A DNA stretch of 64,000 nucleotides from Rotaria sordida. Its lineage: Eukaryota; Rotifera; Eurotatoria; Philodinida; Philodinidae. The notes under the pieces were generated by a model. It made no database searches and had not been told where the DNA came from. It saw only the letters and a list, made by a program, of their open reading frames with translations. The stretch is from positions 1 to 64,000 of the forward strand of contig CAJNOL010000608.1 of NCBI GenBank assembly GCA_905250125.1, given 5' to 3'. This document shows, one piece after another, positions 49,193-60,287 of this stretch (its first letter is position 1; every line of letters begins with the position of its first letter). Position numbers and translations under genes: made by a program.

Positions 49193-50726
49193 CATTTAAG
49201 AGCTATTGCACGATACAGACGACCGAAATCTGAATCATGGGCTCAATTGATATCACGAATTTCAATGAAACTTTATCTGTATGTATCTCTAAGTGAAATG
49301 TGAGAAAATAGAAAATATCAGCTTCCAAAACCATTTTCTTATTGAGTTATTCAGTCTACAACAGAAGCATCCTACAGTAAAAAATGAGGATGACTATTGT
49401 ACTACTCATGCATTGTGTATTTCATCGTTAGTCAACAATAATGTATCGAGTAATGAAATTTGGTAGACCGTTGGTATAATAGGGTACTCTACATACTGAA
49501 ACACTTAGAATCACTTTTCGGTGTGTTAGACAATATAGAAGTATCTCCTAGGTTCTAAATATACTCCTTACAGGGTGATAGATATTCTCTCTTATGAGCT
49601 TCCACCTTTGGAGCTAACGAGAGAAGTTCATCAACTGTTCAATCACTTTTGTGTTGAGAATGTGTGTATTATGTAGACCCAAATGAGCTATGAATACCTT
49701 TGAAAGAGTTCAGGTTCTTAGCTTATTACTACGGAAATATAGCACTTTTACGATATTTTTTAAATAAATGCTGTGGTCCCATTCAGAAACACTGGAAAAA
49801 TTGATTTTCAAATTGCAACTTGAAGCTTTATATAAAAATAGGCCTTAACGAGAATAGTTTCTTGTGAATGTTTCAGATCTTGTCGCTATTCCTATCCACA
49901 TATACAACTATGGCAATAATATGTCTTTTACATCACTAAAATAAGAGGTATGTTCAGATTTCCAAAAAAGGAAATTATCCAAATTTCTGAAATTTCCATC
50001 AGATCGATAACTATATAGCAGTGCAAATCAAAAGTTCTTAGACATATCGGAAATTTCAGAAATTTTAGCAATTTCTGTAATTTCAGAAATTTCTGTAAGT
50101 ACATAATTGCGAAAATTTCAGAAATTTCGGAAATTACATCATTTTAGGAAGTAATGTGCAATTCAGAACACAAATGCTTGAGAGCTCCGAAACTTCCGAA
50201 ATTTCCTTTTTCGGAAGTCTGAACACTGCTGTAAAATAAGCCTGTAGATTTTATGGCTCTATTTCAAGATAGAGCTAAATTAAAAGACCTAAGACTTTTA
50301 CAAAAAACTATTCTCGTTAAGGCCTATTTCTATGTAAAATTTCAAGTTGAAATTCGAAAATCAGTTTTTCTGGTGTTTTAAGAAATCCTCTATATTATCT
50401 AACACACCGAACAGTGATTCTAAGTGTTTCAGTATGTAGAGTACCTATTATACCAGCGGTCTACCAAATTTCATTACTCGATACATTAATGTTGAATAAC
50501 GATGAAATACACAATGGATGAGTAGTACAATAGTCATCGTCATTTTTTACTGTAGGGTGCTTCTGTTGTAGATTGAATAACTCAATAAGAGAATGATTTT
50601 AGAAGCTGAAATTTTCAATGTTCTCACATTTCACTTGGAGATACATACAGACAAAATTTCATTGAAATCCGTGATATCAAATTGAGCAGGATAGATCGTC
50701 CTTATTGTGCAACGTCTCCTAAAAAG
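49193..50726. repeat. Large composite foldback element (~1.5 kb)
   Basis: The outer arms, about 49193-49550 and 50388-50726, are inverted copies with about 85-90% identity by eye: GAAATTTGGTAGACCG with CGGTCTACCAAATTTC, and ACTGAAACACTTAGAATCAC with GTGATTCTAAGTGTTTCAGT. Inner arms at about 49785-49880 and 50295-50375 (TAAGGCCTATTTCTATG and its inverse) belong to the family seen at 8.3 and 20.4 kb. The loop (49990-50220) is made of repeated AATTTC/GAAATT words. No coding sequence is seen. Confidence 0.85.
50030..50215. repeat. GAAATTTC-type self-complementary satellite in the foldback loop
   Basis: Dense repetition of GAAATTTCAGAAATTTC-like words, each itself palindromic, giving a second level of hairpin potential within the loop. 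Confidence 0.7.
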
Positions 50727-51910
50727 GTTCTCATTCTTTCACATGCAACATTAATGTTGTCGACTATCATTTTCAATGCAACGAAAAATTCTGATGATTA
50801 TTGTACTTAGAAATGCGTGTAATTTTTAATAAAAATCTCTTGATCATTTTTATCGAAACATGTGTGTAACTCAATGTAGAATCATATTGTGATATGAATA
50901 AGTAAAAATTTGGTATAACTCGTGATTTGATCTGAGATACAATCGACATCTAGCGTCATCATTTGAGAGAATAAAAATTTATTGAATAAAAAAAGACCCA
51001 ATAAAAAATTTTTCTTCGTCATGATGAAAGTAATCATCTTCGCTACGTTTTACCCATGAATGTTATTTGTTTGTTTCGCTTCTCTCGTCGTGATCACACC
51101 GTCAAACAATTACTTTCTCACTGATTTCTTATCATGAAATTTAATTCTTTTTTTTTGCCCTTCATTCCATTTTATTTAGTACAATTGCCTAATCTTGATA
51201 GTCTAAAATTTCTTGTCCTTGATTTTGAAGTTTTTTGTATATCTATTGGTGATTTTAATCATTTTTATATTATTTTCTTTAACTAATTATGTTTATAGTT
51301 ATGTTTAAGATAGAATCTATCAGTCTTGTATGTAATAGTTAAGCAGTCTTTCATTTCTTCTTTTTGCTAGATTTTTCTCGATGTTTAGTTGATAATGATT
51401 CATCAGGAAAAATGTTCTTCTAGGTCTTCCATCTATATTTATTCCTGTACTTTTATATAAACAAAAATTATTATTATTATGATATGGTTGTTTGAAATTA
51501 TTTTCGATGATTTGATAATAGAATAGATAAGAATATTTCTTTTTTATTATATAGAAAAAATTTTGTTTTGCAAAATCAGTGTTGTTTTTTTAAACTGAAT
51601 ACTCATCGATTTCAAAATTGACTATTTCATGTAAGATTTATTTCGTAGTTTCCTTCTAAGATGTATTTTTTCTCGTATTGTAAACAATCATATCTAATTA
51701 AATCATAAGCAAAAGTCTCAATTAGTTTTAAATAATACTCGTTACATGAATGATATTGTATTGTCTATTAACGAGAGATAATTCAGTATGAAAAATAGTG
51801 TTCTCATGATTGAATTGTGTATTGTTATTTAGTCTTATCTAAAATTTCATTTGTTTATTGATAAGAACAAAAAAAAAAAAAACAATCATCGAAGATGATT
51901 CTTTTTTTTG
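50727..51910. other. AT-rich spacer upstream of cytohesin
   Basis: No gene or repeat supported; the promoter of cytohesin probably lies here but no motif stands out. Confidence 0.35.
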
Positions 51911-51944
51911 TCTTAGATTTGTACTGAATATATAAAATAATCAA
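51911..51944 (+). promoter_or_regulatory. Splice acceptor and short 5' UTR before cytohesin
   Basis: A T-rich tract ends in TCTTAG (AG 51915-51916), 28 bases before the ATG. It has the same arrangement as at TMC, GFER, ninjurin and PSMD4. Confidence 0.4.
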
Positions 51945-54295
51945 ATGACTCTCAACGGTTTCGGTAAGTAAACAAAATTATGTAGTACAAACTTGTTCTT
52001 TTTATTTTTACTTTAGGGAACGGAACCGTTGTTGATTCTCATATTCCAATGGATTTTATTCGTCGACGTAAAGAACAATTGAAAAAAGAAATTCAAGTAT
52101 GTTTTCAATGTCATAATTTAATAAATAAATATAATATTCTATTTTAATTTTTCCTAGGATATTCGTGAAAAAATTGCTCAATGTGAAGTTGAAATGTCTA
52201 TGATTCAGTCCACTAGCAATGATGAGTATGTATAAAAAAAAAGAAGAAAACAGTGATATCATCATTTTTAAAAAATTAATAATTTTTTTTTTTTCACATT
52301 AGTTTCTTATTTATTATATTCATTAATGATCAAAATAAATATGGTCGAGGAAAAGGAAAGAGAAAATTAATATAATGTCAGATAGACATAACTTCTTGCC
52401 CTTAATACTTTCCTTACTTTTATAGACTGGGACAATAACGGAAATAGATAATGCGTCATTTTTTTTTTTTTTTTTTTTTTTGATATTATTACATAAAGAC
52501 TCGTTATATATTATCAACATTAATCATACAGCAAAAGAGAAAAAATAACGTCAAGCTTTATTGTCCCTTAAGAATATAAATATATCGTCATTGATACATA
52601 AGGCGTACAGTAGAACAATTGAGACTAAAATGCTGCGTGCAATTTGTGATACTTTAGTTATTCATGAAGCAAAACATTCACCTTTTGAAATGTTCACACA
52701 CAGACATTTGTCTACTAGTGATGCAAAAAACGTCTCTGTAGTTCAACCATTAAAACCGATGTCTTATGTATGTTATTTTGCAGCACCAGTTTCACGTAAA
52801 AGATCCCAATCACCAAGGTTTTTTTTTATTAATTATTTAATTTTATCGTTTTTGAATAAAATTTCTTTCTTTTTTTTTATAGTCGTCGTAATTCAAATAC
52901 TAAACAATGGTCAATTGCTAAAAGACGATTTAATGATAACTCAAAAGAAGTAAATATTTATTTTCAAAAAAAATATATTTATGTAACCAGTGACTCGTAA
53001 CAATGTGAACAAAATGTCATCTTGACTTTTTAGAGCACTTTCCAACATATTAGAGACTTTATTCTAGAATCATACGATAGAAATTTTCATGACTTTTTCA
53101 AAGCTTCTACTACTATTGTTCCGGAAAAAAAAGACTTTGAACCAATTACTTAGTGATATTTTAAGACGTAATTCTAGAAAACCATGTTTTACAAAATGTA
53201 ACTGAGTCTATGACACATGTACATTAATGTCATCGAGTATAGAGTTTAAAAACAATGATGTAATTCTATTAGAAAAGAGATTTTTCACATTTTTTTACTA
53301 GTCAAGACGATTGAGTAGGTGTTCATCATCTAATCTGTAATACATTGAGAATTGACGTAAAAAAACCGAACCAAATATTTTTGTCATATTTATTATGTGT
53401 TACGTGTTATTATTTTTTTGCTTTATGTATTGATTGTAGGGTATTCGTTGGCTTATGGAAAATGGTCTTATTCAAAATACACCAGAACATACAGCTGCTT
53501 TTCTTTTTAATGAAACTGGTTTGAGTAAACGAGCAATTGGTGATTATCTTGGAGAAAAGTATAAAATTTAAAAAAACAAAAAATTTTTTTTGTAATTCAT
53601 ATTTTTATTAATATATATTTAGAGATAGTTTTCATATTGATGTACTCAAACATTTTGCACATATGCATGATTTTTTTTCTATGGATATTGTTGAAGCACT
53701 GAGGTAGGTGTTTGTTTTTTTTTTTTTTTTTTTTTATTGAAATTTAATATTTTAAATGAATTTTTTCTAGACGATATTTATCTACATTTATTCTTCCGGG
53801 TGAAGCACAAAAAATCGATCGAATTATGGAAGCATTTGCTCAGCGTTATTATGAATGTAATCCACATATTTATGCTACTGCTGGTAAGTTAAAAAACAAA
53901 AGAAAGAATTGAGAATTAAAATTTAATAAATTTTAATTATGAGTAGAAGTATGTTATATTGTATCATTTGCTACAATTATGTTAAATACATCATTACATA
54001 ATAAAAGTGCTCGTATGAGTGGTGGTCAATTTACTTATGAAAAATTTTTAAATAGTTTAAATGAAACAATTGCACGTCATCAAATGCCAGAGCAAAATAC
54101 AATTAAAGTAATAGGATATTTCTTGGTAATGTTTTTTTTTTAATTTTGAAAATTTTATATTTTAGAATATTTATGATAATATTAAAAATAATGAATTAAA
54201 ATTTCCCGATGATGATATTAATTTAACTGTAAGAATATTCGATAGTGATGCAACAGTAATTAAAGAAGGATGGTTATGGAAACAAGGTAAACAAC

Positions 54296-54326
<31 letters not shown>

Positions 54327-54824
54327 ATGAAAATACTTTTAGGTGGTCGTGTTCGAAATTGGAAACGACGATGGTTTATTATAACTGATGGTTTTCTTTT
54401 CTATTTTGAATCAAGAGCAGTAAATAATTTCGATTATTGATAATATATTTTTTGAAAAACTAAAAGTTTTATTTAAATAGGAATCTGATAGTCCTCGTGG
54501 TGTAATACCACTTGTTGATGTTGCTGTTCGAGAAATTGATGATGATCGTACAAAACAATATTGTTTCGAAATTTTTCCACTTACTGGAGATAAAGTTAAA
54601 GCAAGTAAAGCAGCACCAGGAGAAATTGGAAAATGGATTGAAGGTTAAATTTTTTCATATTCAATTAAATTTTACAAAAAAACAAAAATTTTTTTTTAAT
54701 ATATATTTTAGGTCATCATACAGTTTATCGTATGTCAGCATCTTCAGAAGATGAACGAAAAGATTGGATTCGTGCATTACGTATAGGAAGTCAAAATCAT
54801 TTACCTAAACAAAAATTATCTTAG
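51945..54824 (+). CDS. Cytohesin (ARF guanine-nucleotide exchange factor)
   Basis: Cytohesins load GTP on ARF GTPases at the plasma membrane and are recruited by phosphoinositides. Twelve exons splice in frame to 393 residues: 51945-51963, 52017-52096, 52158-52225, 52883-52949, 53440-53558, 53623-53703, 53771-53883, 53947-54107, 54166-54286, 54343-54419, 54481-54643, 54712-54824. Order: a short coiled coil (about 12-50, [11 protein letters not shown]); the Sec7 domain (about 70-260) with the catalytic [11 protein letters not shown]-type motif as [18 protein letters not shown] and MLNTSLHN; then a PH domain (from [19 protein letters not shown], about 272-385). Length matches vertebrate cytohesins (about 400). 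The polybasic tail is short. An in-frame alternative first exon at 52630-52817 would replace the coiled coil. PSMD4 follows on the same strand 380 bases on. Confidence 0.95.
52630..52817 (+). CDS. Possible alternative first exon of cytohesin
   Basis: An ATG at 52630 opens a frame of 62 codons plus two bases, ending SRKRSQSP and then AG, followed by GT at 52818. Joined to the exon at 52883 it continues in the cytohesin frame ([10 protein letters not shown]). The same region cannot be joined to the exon ending at 52225 without an immediate stop, so it would have to be a separate start. It would give an isoform lacking the coiled coil. The donor is followed by a T-run and is weak (GTTTTT). Unproven. 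Confidence 0.35.
54297..54328 (+). repeat. (AAAT)n microsatellite in a cytohesin intron
   Basis: About eight AAAT units between cytohesin exons 9 and 10. Confidence 0.8.
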
Positions 54825-55170
54825 TAGTTTCTTTCCTTTTTTTTATTCATTGTTGATTTTCACTGTCCGATCTGGTGCTATTGATCAGTGTCTGTAATAA
54901 TTTTCATTCCATATGTATGTGCTTGATGGCTGGTCCATGCAATATGTTTTCATATTTGTGGCTGCTACGACGCCCGGTGCGTTGTTTATGTATAGAACAG
55001 TGTTCCCTTTTTTTTTCGTGCTCTCTCAACCATTTTTTTCTTTCTTGTCTTTTCTTTTTTTTTTTTATATTTCTCTCGTTCTGCTGTCTTTAGTGTATAA
55101 AGAAAAAAATATATATATATACTGTTGAACAATAAGTGATGATTAAAAGAGATAAGAAAAACAATGCTTC

Positions 55171-55183
55171 GTTTTTTTTTCAG
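55171..55183 (+). promoter_or_regulatory. Splice acceptor upstream of PSMD4 start
   Basis: A run of ten T then CAG (55181-55183) stands 20 bases before the ATG at 55204. An ATTAAA at 55142-55147, possibly the cytohesin poly(A) signal, lies about 35 bases upstream, the layout expected between genes of a trans-spliced unit. Confidence 0.5.
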
Positions 55184-55203
55184 ATTCCTATAGAAATAAT
55201 ATC

Positions 55204-58200
55204 ATGCCACTTGAAAGTACAATTATATGGTGAGAAAAAAAAATATATATATATAGTTATTTATGTCAAAGATAAATTTCAAATTTAAATATTTAGTATT
55301 GATAATAGTGATTTTATGCGTGATGGAGATTTTATTCCGACAAGAATGCAAGCACAACAAGATGCTGTTTCGCTTATATTTCATGCTAAGACAAGATCAA
55401 ATCCAGAAAATAATGTTGGATTACTTACACTTGCAGAGTAAAAAAAAAAAATTTATATATATATAAAATATTCTACATGTTTTTATGTTTAATATAAAAA
55501 ATATTTATTTTAATTTTAGTGGTCGTGTTGTTACTCAATTGACAAGTGATGTTGGCAAGGTCTTTTCAAAGTTACATTTATTACCAATAGAAGGAAAAAT
55601 TGATTTTTGTAAAGGCATTAAAGTAGCTAATGTAAGTTGTTTTCTTAAAATAAAGAAGATTTTTGCAGACAGATATCATTTAATAAAAGAAATAAATGTT
55701 GAACTCCACACCCTCAATCACTTTACAAATTGCAAATCTTTTTTATTAGAACAAGCATGAAACACACTACAAAACGCTGTTAGCGCAATCCGTGGAAGAT
55801 TAAAATATGAAACACGATATAGCTGCTCTTGCTAATCATGGGAAAATTATTTTATTTTATTCATTTTGTGTGCATTTCTTCACTATCCTTTTTTCTTAAC
55901 CCTTCTAAACTGTAATGAGGAAATACTTCGTATATTATAATGAAGAAACGTTATTGATATACAGTCTGTCTTCGTATATCAACAATGTTTTCTCGCAGTC
56001 TGTGAGAAAGCTGCAAATTTCTAGCCTAGATACTTCAGCGCTAATTATACAAAAAACTGTACTTAATAAACTGAATGAAGTTTGTTTTGCTACATAGCTC
56101 GGAGATGGTTTCGAACATTTTTAACTATAGTTTGTAATATTTTTTTGATCAAGTTTTTTTGCTTTGTGTTTAATCATTCGAGCTAATGCATCAAAATTTT
56201 TTACTTCCCAATTATTTTCATACACTTTTTCGTTCGAGTAGAGTCTAAGCAATTTCAATTGATTTCGAGGATTAGCATTCTGACGAGAAATGAATGATAT
56301 ATTTTTCTTGTTCAAATGTTCCTTTACAATATTTGGATAATGAGAACTTGTCTAATCGAGTCACAAACGATAATTTTCCATCGTGATGACATTTTTCTAT
56401 AAAAGAAAAGTCTTTTGTTAATATATTCTTTAAAATATGTGGCTTCAAGAATAACTTGCTTGCTTCTATGGATATACATGTTAGATACTTTTGTCGATGA
56501 CATGGCTATTGAAACCATCATCATCTTTGGTTCAAATTTGTTTTTTGTTTTGAAATTTACTGTTTGGAGAAGTCGTAGCTGGATTAATCGAATAAAAGAA
56601 TCGATTGTTGACGTCGTTGCCGCTATTTAATTTGAAATATTTTTATCATTCAAAATTAGATCGCAAACGGTCAACAATTTCCGATATATTTTTCTACGAA
56701 TTTCTTGTCCATTGTCAGAGATTTTCTAATAATGATTAATGTTTTTTTTTTCTGTCAGATTATATCAAATAGTTTAATAATGTATCCCAAATCGTCGTCC
56801 TAGTTTTCGTCAATTCAGATCACATCGATTGTTCACAGATTTAACGATACTATTCAATTGTTTGTCTGAAATCTTACGAGATCGATCACTTTTTTTTGGC
56901 AAATATTTCGTAGTTCCATCATGACAATACTTCCGTAACAGAGATCCGCGAGACAAACTCGCGCGTGGGCATGTCACATGTCTCTTTCGTGTTTTGCTCT
57001 ATGAGCGTATTTCACCATGGTTAATTAGTTTTTTTCAGTGTGTTTTCAAGAAGTCAGAGTGTGAGTGTGGGTGTCGACCGTAATTTTCACGAGATTATTT
57101 AAAGAGTCAGAATAAAAGTTGTAAATACGTGTTACTTGAGATTCTCTTTTATCACGTGCCATTCTTTTTTACAAATGACCTATAACAATATGTCATATCT
57201 CTTACAAAAGAGAAGAGAAAAGGCTATCAGATGATAATCAAATATTTACTTTGACATATGTTTGCTCGTATGAAACTGACCTCAATGTTTTTCTTTCATT
57301 TCTCTTGCAACGTTGATTATTTTTGGAAGTTACTATTTTTTATTATTAGAGAGTTGTAAATCTTAATGAAACGAAATATATTATTTGTACACATGAATAT
57401 TTTTATTATGACTTCAGTATAGATAAGTTATTTAGAAAAAAAATCAAATTAAGAATTTTCGACTATGTCTCATTGTCCTTCTTTAAACAACGAACAAATT
57501 TCATATATTCGAACTAGGCTGTTTCAGATTTTATTTCCAAGATTATGAGATTTAAAGGAAAACTTCAGATGAAAGTTCATTTATTCGATTCTTACTGATG
57601 ACTGATTATTATAGTAAGAGAGCATTACACGTTAACAAAATATATCTTCGAACTGAATGATTTCTATTAACTATTATCTTCAAAAAGCATGATTATAAAT
57701 TATTGACATTTATTTGTTTTTTGTTTTCTTGAAATAGTTAGCATTAAAACATCGACTAGGAAAAAATCATCGACCTCGTATTGTTGTTTTTGTTGGTAGT
57801 CCATTAGAAGTTGATCCTAATGAATTTACTAAATTAGCAAAACGATTAAAAAAAGAAAAAATATCAATTGATATTGTTGTCTTTGGTGAAGAGGTAAGAT
57901 TTTTGTTTTTTTGATAAACAGAACATATGAATTTATTTACATACTGTTTGTTTATATTTAGTCTTCACGTGAGAAATTCGAAGAATTTATTACAGTTATT
58001 AATGGAAAAGAGAATACAAAGTAAATAGAAAAAAATAAATCTAAACAAATATAAATAGACAATTTATTTGAATTGATTGTAGTTCTCATTTGATATGTGT
58101 AGCATCCGGAGCTAATTTACCTGATGCACTTATTAATACACCAATTATTCAAAGTGAAGATGGTTCAGGTCTACCAAATGGTTATTCAGCAAGTGCTTTT

Positions 58201-59359
58201 GCATTTGGAATAAATCCTGAAGATGATCCAGAATTAGCTATGGTTAGTTTTTTTATTTTATTTTGATTACACGGAGCTCGAATACATACATAGGATACCA
58301 TTGTAATTGTATGACAAGTAGAAAAGAGGAAATTATGGATATAGAAATCTATGAGAAATCTTAGACTCCGTTGTTATATCCAAAATTGCGTAGAATCCTA
58401 GAACCATTGTCATCCTAGAAAGTTATGATTACTGCTGAAGTTCTAATCTTATAGAAGACTAGACATTCAATTTTATTAGATCTGTATTATGATATGATAC
58501 TACGGAATTATTCATGAAGCTTATGCAAAGAATTCCATAAGATTTTTGGCAACTCCACTCGATTCTACAAGTAGTGAATTTTAAAATCATCTTTACAAAA
58601 GTCTCATGATCGAATAATTAAGATTATACTCCTAGTAATAAATGTGATTATTTCTTTTAGGCTCTTCGTATTTCTATGGAAGAACAACGACGTGTTCAAG
58701 AAGCTGAAATAGGTCGTAGCACAGGTACTGAAGGAGCTCAACAGAATCCACCGACAAATACAGGAAGTTCAGGTAGGATTAATTTCTTTTTATTATGATA
58801 CGATATATAAATAGAAGCATTAATGTTAATATTTTAATAGGTACTAATGAAATGGATGTAACTCGACTTACGGAAGATGAACAAATTGCTTTGGCTATTC
58901 AAATGTCTATGACACAAGCTGAAAGTGCTAGTATGTTATGTTTATTTATTTATTTTTTTAATTTAAGAAAAATTTTCTTTATTTTAAGATACGAATGATG
59001 TTGAAATGAAAGAAGAACCTTCTACTTCTACTGATATACCATCAAACACTCAACAATCAACAAAGGTAAATATATATATAAAATTTTTCTTTTTTTATTT
59101 ATTTAGGAATAAAATTTTTTTGCAATAGACTAATGAAGAAACACAACAAAATACTGACACATTTGCAGCTTCTCTCAATGATCCACAATTTTTACGTGAT
59201 GTCCTTCGTGATTTACCTGGTGTTGATGTTGACAGTGAAGCTGTACGAGCAGCTCTTGAACAAGTACAACAACAACAACAACAACCGAAAAAAGACACAG
59301 AGGATAATGATGACAATGACAAATCAAATGCAACAAAGAAGAAAAAAGATGAAAAATAA
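55204..59359 (+). CDS. PSMD4: 26S proteasome ubiquitin receptor Rpn10
   Basis: Subunit of the 19S regulatory particle that binds polyubiquitin chains. Ten exons splice in frame to 387 residues: 55204-55229, 55297-55437, 55520-55631, 57738-57893, 57962-58020, 58083-58242, 58661-58772, 58841-58930, 58989-59065, 59129-59359. The VWA domain (about 1-190) includes [26 protein letters not shown] and [13 protein letters not shown], as in human S5a. Two ubiquitin-interacting motifs follow: [15 protein letters not shown] (about 214-228) and [18 protein letters not shown] (about 262-280). The acidic/Gln-rich tail keeps the proteasome-side block [16 protein letters not shown] and ends in Lys. The human protein has 377 residues. 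Intron 3 (2.1 kb) carries a mariner relic; the rest are short except intron 6 (418 nt). Poly(A) hexamers lie at 59367-59377. Confidence 0.97.
55700..57082 (-). mobile_element. Tc1/mariner-type transposon relic inside PSMD4 intron 3
   Basis: A decayed transposase on the minus strand (about 56120-56960) is surrounded by candidate inverted ends: CTCCACACCCTCA near 55703 and TGAGTGTGGGTGTCG near 57062. The ends are too diverged to fix exact limits or the TA duplication. It accounts for most of the extra length of this intron. Confidence 0.6.
56121..56960 (-). pseudogene. Degenerate Tc1/mariner transposase
   Basis: Read on the minus strand, an N-terminal helix-turn-helix part (about 56960-56790) includes [17 protein letters not shown] and [10 protein letters not shown] middle part follows (about 56560-56324), with [16 protein letters not shown] then [13 protein letters not shown], matching the KVMVW-I-AIS-KG-SKPY region of mariner transposases. 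The end (56315-56121) has [37 protein letters not shown] and KAKKLDQ, matching the family's P-x-x-PELRPIE, YxNNW and final helix. Stops and frame changes separate the parts, and catalytic aspartates are not preserved in the pieces I read. Confidence 0.7.
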
Positions 59360-59366
59360 AGAAGAA

Positions 59367-59377
59367 AATAAAATAAA
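59367..59377 (+). terminator. Poly(A) signals of PSMD4
   Basis: Two overlapping AATAAA hexamers directly after the stop codon region. Confidence 0.6.
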
Positions 59378-59984
59378 CATTGTTGAATGAAGCAATGTAA
59401 TATTTAATCAAGGAACATTTCCGTGGATTTTTTTTTTAAATGTTATTGTTGTTATTTTTATGTTTATTTCATCCTATTTCTTTTCCTCTTTCATTTTGCT
59501 GATTTAGTCCAGCTAAAGAAGCTTAACATCAATCTATTATTTCAATTATCAAAAAAAAAAAAAAAAAAAAAAAACAAACAAACATAGTTTTAAACATAGA
59601 TTTTTTACAATATTCTAATCATTTAAATTATGTTTTATGCTTTCAAATCGATTGAATACAACTGTCAAATGAATTTCATTATCTAATTCAACTATTTTTC
59701 TCTTATGTAATCACAAAAATCTTCATAATTAAAATCATTGAAGTAGTATATGTCAAAGAAATGCAATGTTATCAAATGAAATATGTTATTTCTCATAACA
59801 AACCAGTCTTTTCCTTTCATTTACTATAAGATTTATAATTGTAAAAGTGAACGTTGCATTTCTCATAATTGAACGAGTCATATATATGTTGCATAACAAA
59901 AAGTACATGCTGATAAAATTTGTTTTGTCTATTCGTTATCGAAAAAAAAAAAAAAAAGAAAAGAAACGAGAAGAACCATATGAG

Positions 59985-60016
<32 letters not shown>

Positions 60017-60287
60017 CAACACAAATAAGAAAAAAAAAGAAACATAATGAAGTGAAGAAGAGAAAAAGAAGCAAAATGGAAGAAGTTATAGTTTCTATAT
60101 TCGTTTTGAATTTGCTTCAATGGAATAAACGAAAAAAAAAAAAAAAGAAAAAGAAAAAGAAAACAAATGATTTGAATAGCTGGTTGGTCATTCAGAAAGA
60201 AAAAAAAAAAAAAAGAACAATCGTTCAATTATGTTTTTTGTATTTCATCACAAAATGCACGTTGAAGAATAAAAAGATCTCTGTTTT
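59378..60287. other. Intergenic low-complexity region between PSMD4 and FHL
   Basis: Convergent gap of about 0.9 kb with a poly(A) run (about 59550-59573), a (GA)n tract (about 59989-60016) and several long A/G-rich stretches up to 60215. No gene. Confidence 0.6.
59989..60016 (+). repeat. (GA)n microsatellite
   Basis: About fourteen GA units within a longer purine-only tract; open frames across it are artefacts of composition. Confidence 0.85.

Noticed and set aside
52784-52817. Including this 34-base segment as an internal exon of the main cytohesin transcript
   Set aside because: After the exon ending at 52225 it gives a stop within a few codons; direct joining of 52225 to 52883 keeps the frame and family alignment.
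54875-55128. Hydrophobic frames between cytohesin and PSMD4
   Set aside because: They lie in T-rich UTR-like sequence and have no start context or homology; the composition explains the hydrophobicity.
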